64,000 nucleotides of DNA from Prevotella sp. GTDB taxonomy: Bacteria > Bacteroidota > Bacteroidia > Bacteroidales > Bacteroidaceae. The notes beneath the pieces are model-generated. The model was given only the letters and a program-made list of their open reading frames with translations. It was not told the origin of the DNA and did no database searches. A program made the translations under genes and the position numbers. Positions 49,729 through 58,579 of this stretch are shown here, piece by piece (positions within the stretch are counted from its first letter, which is position 1; every line of letters begins with the position of its first letter). The stretch lies in NCBI GenBank assembly GCA_017960525.1, contig JAGCZA010000007.1, positions 1 through 64,000 of the forward strand, in the 5' to 3' direction.

Positions 49729-49825
49729 ATGCTTTTTTATTAATTTAGGGTCATTTTTTACAGAAATCGAACAAAATGGAAATTTTTCCATTCCGAAAGA
49801 TAGCGATAGTATGAAAAATACATCG

Positions 49826-49833
49826 TACTTTTG
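49826..49833 (+). promoter_or_regulatory. -7 box of the efflux operon
   Basis: TACTTTTG, 19 nt before ATG 49853. It lies downstream of the in-frame ATG at 49811, which therefore cannot be the start. No consensus -33 box, fitting an activator-dependent promoter under the AraC-type regulator. Confidence 0.55.
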
Positions 49834-49852
49834 CAGCAGAATTTTAAAGCAA

Positions 49853-51130
49853 ATGATTATGAGAAGATTGATTATTGTTCTTACGATGATGCCGATTATG
49901 GCACAGGCGCAGACGCTGGAGGAGTGCCAGCAGGCTGCAGAGCGGAACTATCCGCTGATTCAGCAGTATGACCTGATCAACAAGACAACAGAGCTAACGG
50001 TCAGTAATATCCAGAAGGGATGGCTGCCACAGGTGTCAGCATCAGCACAGGCCACTTATCAGAGCGACGTTGTGTCTTTCCCTGACGAGATGCAGGCATT
50101 GTATCAGCAGATGGGTATCAACATGAAAGGGCTGACGAAGGACCAGTACCGTGTGGGTATCGACGTGCAGCAGACGGTGTTCGACGGTGGTGCCATCCGC
50201 AGCCAGAAGGAGATAGCACGGGCGCAAGGACAGGTGCAGCAGGCTCAGAACGAGGTGAATATATATCAGGTTCGCCGTCGCGTGAACGAGATGTACTTCG
50301 CCCTGTTGCTGATTGACGAACAGATGAAGCTGAATGCTGACTTGCAGGAGTTGCTGGCCGGCAACGAGCGGAAACTGGAGTCGATGAAGAAGAACGGCAC
50401 GGCAGCCGAGAGCGACTGGCACTCCGTGAAGGCTGAACGGCTGAACGTGGTGCAGCAGATGACAAGTTTGCAGGCGCAGAGGCAGGTACTGGCTAGGATG
50501 TTCTCTACTTTCTGCGGGATAGAAGTAAAAGAGGCAACGAAGCCAAATTGTCAATTGTCAATGGTCAATGGTCAATCGAACAATCGTCCCGAGCTGAAGG
50601 CCATTGATGCCCAGTTGCGGCTGGCTGATGCTCAGGAGAAAGCCATCAATTCCGCGCTGATGCCTCGGTTGGGCGTGTTCGCACAAGGCTTCTACGGCTA
50701 TCCCGGCTATAATATGTTCGAGGACATGATGAGCCGCAAATGTTCGCTTAACGGCATGATTGGCGCACGGCTGACGTGGAACATCGGAGCACTGTACACC
50801 CGTAAAAATGACAAGGCGAAAATACAGCTGCAACGTGACATGGCCGAGAACAGCCGAGACGTATTCCTGTTCAACAACAATCTGGAGCAGATACAGCAGA
50901 ATGAAAACATAACCCGCTACCAGCGGCTAATGTCCGATGACGAGGAGATTATCCGTCTGCGCTCGTCAGTGCGCAAGGCGGCAGAGTCGAAACTCGCCCA
51001 TGGCATCATTGACGTGAACGACCTGGTGAAGGAAATCAACAGCGAGAATCAGGCCCGCGTGCAGCAGACGGTACACGAAATAGAGATGCTGAAGGAAATA
51101 TACGACCTGAAGTACACAACAAACAATTAA
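49853..51130 (+). CDS. TolC-family outer-membrane efflux protein
   Basis: About 425 residues. Signal peptide (MIMRRLIIVLTMMPIMAQAQ; ATG 49859 is an alternative start). Two OEP repeats with long helices: LEECQQAAERNYPLIQQYDL near the N terminus and a second set from ~240 (RPELKAIDAQLRLADAQEKA). It forms the outer-membrane channel of a tripartite pump with the HlyD and ABC proteins encoded next. An array of four 7-bp units (50546-50573) encodes NCQLSMVNGQSN between the two repeats. Confidence 0.9.
   Translation: MIMRRLIIVLTMMPIMAQAQTLEECQQAAERNYPLIQQYDLINKTTELTVSNIQKGWLPQVSASAQATYQSDVVSFPDEMQALYQQMGINMKGLTKDQYRVGIDVQQTVFDGGAIRSQKEIARAQGQVQQAQNEVNIYQVRRRVNEMYFALLLIDEQMKLNADLQELLAGNERKLESMKKNGTAAESDWHSVKAERLNVVQQMTSLQAQRQVLARMFSTFCGIEVKEATKPNCQLSMVNGQSNNRPELKAIDAQLRLADAQEKAINSALMPRLGVFAQGFYGYPGYNMFEDMMSRKCSLNGMIGARLTWNIGALYTRKNDKAKIQLQRDMAENSRDVFLFNNNLEQIQQNENITRYQRLMSDDEEIIRLRSSVRKAAESKLAHGIIDVNDLVKEINSENQARVQQTVHEIEMLKEIYDLKYTTNN
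50546..50573 (+). repeat. 4 x 7-bp array in the tolC-like gene
   Basis: Units AATTGTC, AATTGTC, AATGGTC, AATGGTC, translated between the two OEP halves. Confidence 0.9.
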
Positions 51131-51164
51131 TATTTCGACTACGAATTTAACGAATTACACGAAT

Positions 51165-52058
51165 ATGAAAGCAACGAGATTTATGTATGCAATGGGGCTG
51201 GTGATGCTGGCAAGTTGCGGAAACAACGAGAAAGATTACGACGCCACGGGAACATTCGAGGCCACAGAGACCACCGTGTCGGCAGAGCAGAGCGGAACGC
51301 TTCTGAAGTTTACTATCACCGAGGGCGACCGCGTAGAGCAGAATGCAGAGGTGGGACTGATAGACACCACCCAGACGTGGCTGAAGATTCAGCAGGCCCA
51401 CGCCACCAAGGAGGTCTATCAAAGCCAGAAGCCCGACATGGAGAAGCAGATTGCCGCCACGCGACAGCAGTTGGCCAAGGCCCGCCAAGACCAGCAACGC
51501 TACAAAGAATTGGTGGCTGACGGGGCGGCTCCCACAAAGATGCTCGACGACGCCACCAATCAGGTAAAGGTGCTGGAGCGCCAGCTTGAGGCACAGATGT
51601 CGTCGCTCAGCACGAGCACTAATGCGCTGGGCAAGCAGATGGCAGCCACCGACGTTCAGGTGAGCCAGTTTCAAGACCAGTTGCGCAAGTGCCACATCTC
51701 GGCTCCCATCGCCGGCACCGTCTTGGAGAAGTATGCCGAGCAGGGCGAGTTCGTGGCTCCCGGCAAGCCGCTCTTCAAAATGGCCGACACCGAGCGGATG
51801 TTCATCCGCGCCTACGTCACTTCGGCACAACTGCAGCGCGTAAAAGTGGGTCAGCAGGCCAAGGTCTTTGCCGACTATGGCGACGGCCAGCGGAAGGAGT
51901 ACGACGGCACGGTCGTGTGGATCAGCAGCAAGTCGGAGTTTACGCCCAAGACCATCCTCACCGACGACGAGCGGGCCGACCTTGTCTATGCTATAAAGGT
52001 AGCCATCAAGAACGACGGCTACGTCAAGATGGGCATGTACGGAGAAGTGAGATTCTAG
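51165..52058 (+). CDS. HlyD/RND-type membrane fusion lipoprotein of an efflux pump
   Basis: 297 residues. Lipoprotein signal with Cys18 or so (GLVMLASC followed by GNNEKDY). A biotinyl-lipoyl half-motif (TETTVSAEQSGTLLKFTITE then GDRV), a coiled-coil hairpin at ~75-165 (MEKQIAATRQQLAKARQDQQ), the second half (CHISAPIAGTVLEKYAEQGE) and a beta-barrel domain. Bridges the ABC transporter and TolC. It is related to YbhG-type adaptors. The leader 51138-51166 has three ACGAATTTA-type 9-bp repeats up to the ATG. Confidence 0.88.
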   Translation: MKATRFMYAMGLVMLASCGNNEKDYDATGTFEATETTVSAEQSGTLLKFTITEGDRVEQNAEVGLIDTTQTWLKIQQAHATKEVYQSQKPDMEKQIAATRQQLAKARQDQQRYKELVADGAAPTKMLDDATNQVKVLERQLEAQMSSLSTSTNALGKQMAATDVQVSQFQDQLRKCHISAPIAGTVLEKYAEQGEFVAPGKPLFKMADTERMFIRAYVTSAQLQRVKVGQQAKVFADYGDGQRKEYDGTVVWISSKSEFTPKTILTDDERADLVYAIKVAIKNDGYVKMGMYGEVRF

Positions 52059-52101
52059 TTCATAGTTGACTTTGTAGAAGTTACAAACAACATTCACAGT
52101 T

Positions 52102-53559
52102 ATGACAGCGATTGAAGTAAACAATATCAGCAAGAGCTATGGTAAGGTGCGGGCACTTGATAGCGTTTCGTTCTCGGTCGAGAAGGGCGAGGTGTTCGGA
52201 CTCATCGGGCCTGACGGAGCTGGCAAGACATCGATGTTCCGCATCTTGTGTACGCTGTTGTTGCCTAATGAAGGGACGGCAAAGGTGGACGGCTTCGATA
52301 CCGTCAGCCAGATGAAGGACATTCGCCGTCGCGTGGGCTACATGCCGGGGCGGTTCTCGCTCTACCAGGACCTGACGGTACGGGAGAATCTGGAGTTCTT
52401 TGCCACGCTGTTCGGCACGACGGTGGATGAGGGCTACGACAGCATCAAGGCCATCTACTCGCAGATAGAGCGGTTTGCTGACCGCAAGGCTGGGGCACTG
52501 TCGGGCGGCATGAAACAGAAGTTGGCGCTGTCGTGTGCATTGGTACATAGCCCGAGCGTACTGTTTCTTGACGAGCCGACGACGGGCGTTGACCCCGTAA
52601 GCCGCAAGGAGTTCTGGGAGATGCTCGCCACGCTGAAGGAGCGCGACATCACCATCGTGGCCTCTACGCCCTATCTCGACGAGGTGCGCTGCTGCGAACG
52701 TGTTGCGTTCCTGAGCGAGGGCAGGGTGCAGGGCATCGACACGCCAGAGGTTATCCTCGACAGATTTAAGGACGTATTCAATCCACCGGGTATAAAACAC
52801 AACAAGGCTTCTGAATTTAAGTCAGAAAACGTCATTGAGGTAGAGCACCTGGTCAAGGCTTTCGGTTCGTTCCATGCCGTCGATGACATCACTTTCAGCG
52901 TGAAGCGGGGCGAGATATTCGGGTTCCTTGGTGCCAACGGTGCGGGCAAGACAACGGCCATGCACATGTTGACGGGACTGAACCAGCCCACCAGCGGCAC
53001 AGGACGAGTGGCTGGCTACGACATCCGCACAGAGCATGAGCAAATCAAGAAGCACATCGGGTATATGTCGCAGAAGTTCTCACTCTATGAGGACTTGACT
53101 GTGGCCGAGAATATTCGGCTCTTCGCTGGCATCTACGGGGTGAAAAGTGAAGAGATAAGAGTGAAGAGTGAAGAATTGCTGCGCCGTCTGAAGTTTGAGA
53201 GTCATGCCAACGACCTTGTAGGTTCGCTGCCCTTGGGATGGAAGCAGAAACTGGCCTTCTCGGTCTCTATCTTCCATGAACCTGCCATCGTGTTCCTCGA
53301 CGAGCCGACGGGAGGCGTTGACCCTGCCACGCGCCGCCAGTTCTGGGAACTGATCTACGATGCAGCCCGTCGTGGCATCACCGTATTCGTGACCACCCAC
53401 TACATGGACGAGGCCGAATACTGCGACCGCATCTCGATTATGGTGGACGGGAAAATCAGCGCAATGGGTACGCCCGACGAACTCAAGGCACAGTTCCACC
53501 AACCCGACATGGACCATGTGTTTACTTATCTGGCAAGACAAGCAAAAAGAGGAGATTAG
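52102..53559 (+). CDS. ABC transporter ATP-binding protein with two fused ATPase domains
   Basis: 485 residues. First domain: Walker A GPDGAGKTS near 37, signature ALSGGMKQK near 133, Walker B VLFLDEPTTGVDP. Second domain from ~245: Walker A GANGAGKTT near 275, degenerate signature SLPLGWKQK, Walker B IVFLDEPTGGVDP. The fusion resembles YbhF, the ATPase of the YbhFSR drug exporter. Works with the two ABC-2 permeases encoded next. Five 7-bp repeats (53140-53174) add the peptide VKSEEIRVKSEEL just before the degenerate signature of the second domain. Confidence 0.9.
   Translation: MTAIEVNNISKSYGKVRALDSVSFSVEKGEVFGLIGPDGAGKTSMFRILCTLLLPNEGTAKVDGFDTVSQMKDIRRRVGYMPGRFSLYQDLTVRENLEFFATLFGTTVDEGYDSIKAIYSQIERFADRKAGALSGGMKQKLALSCALVHSPSVLFLDEPTTGVDPVSRKEFWEMLATLKERDITIVASTPYLDEVRCCERVAFLSEGRVQGIDTPEVILDRFKDVFNPPGIKHNKASEFKSENVIEVEHLVKAFGSFHAVDDITFSVKRGEIFGFLGANGAGKTTAMHMLTGLNQPTSGTGRVAGYDIRTEHEQIKKHIGYMSQKFSLYEDLTVAENIRLFAGIYGVKSEEIRVKSEELLRRLKFESHANDLVGSLPLGWKQKLAFSVSIFHEPAIVFLDEPTGGVDPATRRQFWELIYDAARRGITVFVTTHYMDEAEYCDRISIMVDGKISAMGTPDELKAQFHQPDMDHVFTYLARQAKRGD
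53140..53174 (+). repeat. 5 x 7-bp array in the ABC ATPase gene
   Basis: Units GTGAAAA, GTGAAGA, GATAAGA, GTGAAGA, GTGAAGA. The encoded peptide VKSEEIRVKSEEL is related to KLKVKSEKYS in the TonB receptor. Confidence 0.9.
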
Positions 53560-53562
53560 GAT

Positions 53563-54621
53563 ATGAAACAGTTTATATCATTTGTCATCAAGGAGGCCCG
53601 CCATATTCTGCGCGACAAGCGCACGATGCTCATCCTCTTCGGCATGCCGACGGTGATGATGCTCATCTTCGGCTTTGCCATCACCACCGACGTGAAGAAC
53701 GTGCGACTGGTGGCCGTCACCTCGCAGATGGACCACGAGACACAGGCCGCCTGCGACCGTCTCGCTGCCTCGGAGTATTTCACGCTGACAGCCAAAGTGC
53801 CCACACCTCGGGAGGCCGAACTGCTCATCCGAAGCCAGAAGGCCGACCTCGCCGTGGTGTTTGGGAAGAACTTTGCCAGCAAACACACGGGCATCCAGTT
53901 TATTGTCGATGGTGCCGACCCCAACATGGCACAACAGTGGACGAACTATGCCATGGGTGTCATCTCGAATATGCAGGGGTCGCTGGTGAACACCAAAATG
54001 TTGTACAACCCGCAGATGAAGTCGGCCTACAACTTCGTGCCAGCCATCATGGGTATGCTGCTGATGCTTATCTGCGCCATGATGACTTCGATTTCCATTG
54101 TCCGCGAGAAGGAGAAGGGCACGATGGAAATACTTCTGGTTTCGCCCGTGCGTCCGCTGATGATCATCGTGGCCAAGGCAGTCCCTTATCTGGTGCTTGC
54201 CTTCGTCATCCTCGTCGTCATCCTGCTCATGTCTCGCTATGTGCTGATGGTGCCGCTGGCAGGTAGCATCTTCTGGATTGCTGCTGTCAGTACGCTCTAC
54301 ATCCTGCTGGCTCTCTCGCTTGGCCTGCTCATCTCCAACATTGCAAAGAGCCAGCTGGTGGCCCTGCTGGCCTCGGCCATGCTACTCTTGATGCCTATCG
54401 TGATGCTCTCGGGCATGATGTTCCCCGTAGAGTCGATGCCGACGATACTGCAATGGGTGTCGGCCATCATTCCGCCCCGCTACTACATCGAGGCCATGCG
54501 CAAACTGATGATTATGGGCGTGGGCATTGGCGACGTGATGCGCGAGGTGGGCATCCTGCTCGGCATGACCGTCGTGCTGCTGACCGTTGCCCTGAAGAAG
54601 TTTAACACCCGTTTAGAATAA
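53563..54621 (+). CDS. ABC-2 type permease, first subunit (YbhS-like)
   Basis: 352 residues. N-terminal membrane anchor (MLILFGMPTVMMLIFGFAIT), a periplasmic domain of ~150 residues, then five membrane segments including AIMGMLLMLICAMMTSISIV REKEKGTMEILLVSP, the ABC-2 signature region. Lies 3 bp after the ATPase gene. Forms the transmembrane pore with the next gene product. Substrate unknown. Confidence 0.9.
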   Translation: MKQFISFVIKEARHILRDKRTMLILFGMPTVMMLIFGFAITTDVKNVRLVAVTSQMDHETQAACDRLAASEYFTLTAKVPTPREAELLIRSQKADLAVVFGKNFASKHTGIQFIVDGADPNMAQQWTNYAMGVISNMQGSLVNTKMLYNPQMKSAYNFVPAIMGMLLMLICAMMTSISIVREKEKGTMEILLVSPVRPLMIIVAKAVPYLVLAFVILVVILLMSRYVLMVPLAGSIFWIAAVSTLYILLALSLGLLISNIAKSQLVALLASAMLLLMPIVMLSGMMFPVESMPTILQWVSAIIPPRYYIEAMRKLMIMGVGIGDVMREVGILLGMTVVLLTVALKKFNTRLE

Positions 54622-54627
54622 CCGCTT

Positions 54628-55713
54628 ATGACACTCAGATTTCTTATACAAAAGGAGTTCCTGCAGATACGCCGCAACTCGTTTCTGCCTAAACTCATAC
54701 TGTTTTTCCCGGTCATGATTATGTGCGTCATGCCGTGGGTGATGAACATGGAGGTGAAGAACATCCGTGTGCAAGTGGTCGATAATGACCGCTCCACGCA
54801 GTCGCAGCAACTCCTCCACAGTATCGAGGCCTCGCGCTACTTCATCTTCGGAGGCCAACAGCCGTCCTATCAGGCTGCACTGAAGGAGATTGAAACTGGT
54901 AAGACTGATGTCGCACTGGTCATCCCGCAGCATTACAGCCGAGACCTGACCAAGGGTGATATGACGCAGGTGCTCATCGCTGCCAATGCCGTCAACGGCA
55001 CGAAAGGGTCGATGGGCGGTGCCTATCTGTCGCAAATCGTGACCGCAAACGCCAGTCCTAACACGGCTGCCATACAGTCAAAGTTGTCGTCGCTCTTCCT
55101 CTACAACAAGCACCTCAACTACAAAGTCTTCATGATTCCCGCCCTCTTGGCCGTAGTGATGATGCTGATGTGCGGTTTCCTGCCCGCCCTGAACATTGTG
55201 GGCGAGAAGGAGTCGGGCACCATCGAGCAAATCAACGTCACGCCCGTATCGAAGTGGTCGTTCATCCTCGCCAAGCTCATTCCTTACTGGCTAATAGCCC
55301 TGTTTGCTGTCACCGTGTGCCTGCTGCTCTCGTGGGCCGTCTATGGCATCACCTGCCAAGGACCGCTGTGGCTCGTCTATGTGCTGGCCATGCTGCTGGC
55401 CCTGTTCTTCTCGTCGTTCGGACTCATCATCTCCAACTACTCCGACACTATGCAGCAGGCCGTCTTCGTCATGTGGTTCTTCATCGTCTGCATCATGCTG
55501 CTTAGCGGTCTGTTCACCCCCACGCGCTCCATGCCCTCGTGGGCCTACGCCACAACCTACGTCAATCCTATGAGTTATTTCATCGAGGCCGTGCGCACTG
55601 TCTTCGTCCGTGGCGGCACCATTATGAGCGTCTGGCGTCAGATATTGGCTCTTGGCAGCATCAGCCTCCTGATGAGCGTCTGGGCGGTATTGAGCTACAA
55701 GAAGAATAACTGA
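54628..55713 (+). CDS. ABC-2 type permease, second subunit (YbhR-like)
   Basis: 361 residues with the same architecture as its neighbour: N-terminal anchor (LILFFPVMIMCVMPWVMNME), periplasmic domain, then membrane segments with GEKESGTIEQINVTPVSKWS at the start of the ABC-2 core and an SMPSWAYATTYVNPMSYFIE region. 6 bp after the first permease. Last gene of the efflux operon. Confidence 0.9.
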   Translation: MTLRFLIQKEFLQIRRNSFLPKLILFFPVMIMCVMPWVMNMEVKNIRVQVVDNDRSTQSQQLLHSIEASRYFIFGGQQPSYQAALKEIETGKTDVALVIPQHYSRDLTKGDMTQVLIAANAVNGTKGSMGGAYLSQIVTANASPNTAAIQSKLSSLFLYNKHLNYKVFMIPALLAVVMMLMCGFLPALNIVGEKESGTIEQINVTPVSKWSFILAKLIPYWLIALFAVTVCLLLSWAVYGITCQGPLWLVYVLAMLLALFFSSFGLIISNYSDTMQQAVFVMWFFIVCIMLLSGLFTPTRSMPSWAYATTYVNPMSYFIEAVRTVFVRGGTIMSVWRQILALGSISLLMSVWAVLSYKKNN

Positions 55714-55772
55714 TTATACAGAAATTGTAGTAATAATAAGATAACGTGATAACTCCACAAAAAGTTTAAAAG

Positions 55773-55804
55773 TTTGGTAATCTCAGAAAAATAGAATACC
55801 TTTG
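55773..55804 (+). promoter_or_regulatory. Promoter of a candidate small RNA
   Basis: TTTG 55773-55776, 20-nt spacer, TACCTTTG 55797-55804, a near-ideal match with no ORF following. Confidence 0.75.
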
Positions 55805-55805
55805 C

Positions 55806-55930
55806 ACCCGACAAGAGTCATAAAAACGGCTGGTGACTAATTGTCGGGTGTTCATTGAATGCAAATCATAGCAGAATGTAGAATTGAGAACGGTCTCCAA
55901 ATCGTAACCCCGTTTTTCCTCAATTCTCCA
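55806..55930 (+). ncRNA. Candidate small structured RNA between the efflux operon and mnmG
   Basis: Two hairpins follow the promoter at once: CACCCGACAA (55806-55815) with TTGTCGGGTG (55840-55849), and AGAATTGAG (55880-55888) with CTCAATTCT (55919-55927) enclosing AACGG/CCGTT and a T5 run. A second promoter on the opposite strand (55967-55996) reads into the same helices, so the strand is not certain. No credible ORF. The remaining part of the gap up to 56048 shows no other feature. Confidence 0.5.
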
Positions 55931-55966
55931 GACTGCCTTTATACAAAGAAATCCTGCAAATTCTTG

Positions 55967-55996
55967 CAAAGTTACGAAAAGAATTTGTATTTCAAA
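55967..55996 (-). promoter_or_regulatory. Promoter-like pair facing the small-RNA region from the right
   Basis: Minus strand TTTG (plus 55993-55996), 18-nt spacer, TAACTTTG (plus 55967-55974). Confidence 0.55.
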
Positions 55997-56048
55997 ATAA
56001 TTACGTTAAAAATTTAGATTACCCGTCTCGGCTCACAGGTGCGTTAAA

Positions 56049-56146
56049 TCTCTATAAATTGTGCCTCCATATCACAACTTTTTAGTAACTTTGCGACAAA
56101 TTTCCAAGGAAGATGATACTGAAATACGATGTGGTGGTCGTCGGAG
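56049..56146 (+). repeat. mnmG promoter and 5' end (right, intact copy of the duplication)
   Basis: Two mismatches over 98 bp against 46427-46524. Contains TAACTTTG at 56086-56093, the mnmG leader and first codons. Confidence 0.95.
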
Positions 56147-58002
56147 GGGGACATGCGGGCTGCGAGGCGGCCTGCGCCTCTGCCAATATGGGCGCAAAGA
56201 CGCTGCTGGTGACGATGGATATGAACAAGATTGCACAAATGTCGTGCAACCCGGCGGTGGGAGGCATTGCGAAAGGGCAGATTGTGCGCGAAATCGACGC
56301 TTTGGGCGGACAAATGGGCCGCGTGACCGATGCGACGTGCATACAGTTCCGTATGCTCAACATCGGCAAAGGGCCGGCCGTTTGGAGTCCTCGGGCGCAA
56401 TGTGATAGGGGGAAATTCATCTGGAAATGGCGGAGCGTCCTGGACGAAACACCAAATCTCGACATTTGGCAGGATCAGGCTTGCGAACTGATGGTAGAAC
56501 CATTGCCCAAACCCACAGTAAAGGGCATCAGAACCATCTGGGGAGCGGAAATCCAGGCACGCTGCGTGGTTATCACGGCAGGCACTTTCCTGAATGGCCT
56601 GCTGCATATTGGCCGGAAAATGATTGCCGGGGGTAGAATTGCCGAACCCGCCGTTGCAGGACTGACCGAAAGCATCACGAAATACGGCATCCGCTCGGCC
56701 AGAATGAAGACAGGCACACCCGTCCGCATAGACAAAAGAAGCGTGGATTTCAGCGAACTGGAAGTGCAACCTGGCGAAGAAAGACCCTACAGATTCTCTT
56801 ACTTAAACGACGAATACAGGACAGGAAAACTGAAGCAACTGCCCTGCTGGACGTGTAACACCAATGAGAGAGTACACGCCATCTTGCGTAGCGGACTGGC
56901 AGATTCACCGCTCTACAACGGACAAATACAATCCATCGGCCCAAGATACTGCCCTTCCATCGAGACAAAACTGGTCACTTTCCCAGAAAGAGAGAAACAT
57001 CCGCTCTTCCTGGAACCAGAGGGCGAAGACACCAACGAGATGTATCTGAACGGCTTCTCATCGTCGTTGCCAATGGACATCCAGATAGAGGCCCTCAAGC
57101 AAATGCCTGCCTTCCGCAACTTGAAAGTCTACCGCCCGGGCTACGCCATAGAGTACGATTTCTTCGACCCGACACAACTCAGACACACTTTGGAGTCGAA
57201 AGTAATCGACGGTCTGTTCTTGGCTGGGCAGGTGAACGGCACAACAGGCTATGAGGAAGCAGCCGGACAAGGGTTGGTAGGAGGTGTCAATGCAGCCCTA
57301 AAATGCGATGGAACCAAAACTTTTGTGATGCAGCGTGATGAATCGTACATCGGCGTACTCATAGACGACCTCGTCACAAAGGGCGTGGATGAACCTTACC
57401 GAATGTTCACCTCCAGGGCAGAATACCGCATCCTCCTCCGACAAGACGATGCAGACGCACGCCTGACGGAGCGTGCTTACGCCATCGGTTTGGCCAAAAA
57501 GGACAGGTTCGACTGGTGGATGGAAAAGAAAGCAACCATCGAAAAAATCGAAAGTTTCTGCAAGGAATTCCCGATTAAAGCAAAGGAGATAAACCCAGCG
57601 CTGGAGCAAATAGGCACTACTCCCTTGCAATTCGGTGTAAAGTTGGAAAACCTGATTGCACGGCCCCAACTGAACTTCAAGAACCTGTCTGAACACATCC
57701 CAGAACTCAAAGAACTGTTGAACACGCCAGAAAACAGAAAGGAAGAAATCGCTGAAGCCGCCGAAATACGTATCAAATACAAAGGCTACATTGAACGGGA
57801 AAAGCAGGTGGCAGAGAAAATGCACAGATTGGAAAGCATACGCATCAAAGGCCACTTCGACTACAACACGATTCAATCGCTTTCGACAGAAGCACGCCAA
57901 AAACTCACAAGCATCGACCCAGAAACATTGGCCCAGGCAAGTCGTATTCCCGGCGTTTCGCCCAGCGACATCAACGTCCTGTTGGTAATGATGGGGCGTT
58001 AG
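56113..58002 (+). CDS. mnmG: tRNA uridine-5-carboxymethylaminomethyl synthesis enzyme MnmG (GidA)
   Basis: 629 residues. With MnmE it installs the cmnm5 group on U34 of certain tRNAs, using FAD and methylene-THF. FAD motif VVVGGGHAGCEAACASANMG at ~7-26, CNPAVGGIAKGQIVREIDAL near 48, KTGTPVRIDKRS near 205, FLAGQVNGTTGYEEAAGQGL near 370, and the C-terminal helical MnmE-binding domain (EARQKLTSIDPETLAQASRI PGVSPSDI). Full length. A parS-like site overlaps its stop codon. Confidence 0.95.
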   Translation: MILKYDVVVVGGGHAGCEAACASANMGAKTLLVTMDMNKIAQMSCNPAVGGIAKGQIVREIDALGGQMGRVTDATCIQFRMLNIGKGPAVWSPRAQCDRGKFIWKWRSVLDETPNLDIWQDQACELMVEPLPKPTVKGIRTIWGAEIQARCVVITAGTFLNGLLHIGRKMIAGGRIAEPAVAGLTESITKYGIRSARMKTGTPVRIDKRSVDFSELEVQPGEERPYRFSYLNDEYRTGKLKQLPCWTCNTNERVHAILRSGLADSPLYNGQIQSIGPRYCPSIETKLVTFPEREKHPLFLEPEGEDTNEMYLNGFSSSLPMDIQIEALKQMPAFRNLKVYRPGYAIEYDFFDPTQLRHTLESKVIDGLFLAGQVNGTTGYEEAAGQGLVGGVNAALKCDGTKTFVMQRDESYIGVLIDDLVTKGVDEPYRMFTSRAEYRILLRQDDADARLTERAYAIGLAKKDRFDWWMEKKATIEKIESFCKEFPIKAKEINPALEQIGTTPLQFGVKLENLIARPQLNFKNLSEHIPELKELLNTPENRKEEIAEAAEIRIKYKGYIEREKQVAEKMHRLESIRIKGHFDYNTIQSLSTEARQKLTSIDPETLAQASRIPGVSPSDINVLLVMMGR

Positions 58003-58017
58003 GTTTCACGTGAAACA
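58002..58017. promoter_or_regulatory. parS-like centromere site 1
   Basis: GGTTTCACGTGAAACA matches the conserved parS sequence TGTTTCACGTGAAACA at 15 of 16 positions and has the CACGTG core. ParB binds such sites to segregate the chromosome origin region. Confidence 0.75.
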
Positions 58018-58050
58018 AACAACAGAAAACCAATAAAACAAACTACCACA

Positions 58051-58578
58051 ATGAACAACAAAGTACTGATTGAAAACCTGAGAAGTATCCCCGATTTTCC
58101 GAAGAAGGGCATCAATTTCCGCGACGTGACAACCCTCTACAAAAATGGGGAATGTATGAAAATTATGCTCGACGAACTGTATGAACTCTACAAAGACAAG
58201 GGCATCACAAAGATTGTCGGCATAGAGAGCAGGGGGTTCATTATGGCAGCCGCGCTTGCCGGCAGACTTGGCTGCGGTCTGGTGTTGGCCAGAAAACCAG
58301 GCAAACTGCCTGCAACCGTCATCAAAGAGTCGTTCACTAAAGAATATGGTGTTGATACCATCGAGATGCACATCGACTCCATCGAGCCAAACGATGTGGT
58401 CCTGATTCACGATGATTTGCTGGCAACAGGAGGAACGGCAAAAGCCGCCTACAAACTGGTGCAGCACTTCCACCCCAAGAACACGTATATCAATTTCATC
58501 ATTGAGATTACTGACGAGGGTCTGCACGGTAGAGACCTATTTAAAGGAATAGAGTTGACAACCCTGTTGACACTCTAA
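58051..58578 (+). CDS. apt: Adenine phosphoribosyltransferase
   Basis: 175 residues. Converts adenine and PRPP to AMP. The PRPP-binding motif VVLIHDDLLATGGTAKAA is near residue 112; GIESRGFIMAAALA near 55 and RKPGKLPATVI near 83 are typical Apt segments. It lies between the two parS-like sites. Confidence 0.94.
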   Translation: MNNKVLIENLRSIPDFPKKGINFRDVTTLYKNGECMKIMLDELYELYKDKGITKIVGIESRGFIMAAALAGRLGCGLVLARKPGKLPATVIKESFTKEYGVDTIEMHIDSIEPNDVVLIHDDLLATGGTAKAAYKLVQHFHPKNTYINFIIEITDEGLHGRDLFKGIELTTLLTL

Positions 58579-58579
58579 C

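Noticed and set aside
3061-53174. Short tandem arrays considered as CRISPR repeats
   Set aside because: Units are 7-8 bp with no spacers and no cas genes are present.
55766-55969. 67-residue minus-strand frame between the efflux operon and mnmG
   Set aside because: Starts with a TTG right at a promoter box and covers strong inverted repeats; RNA structure explains the region better.
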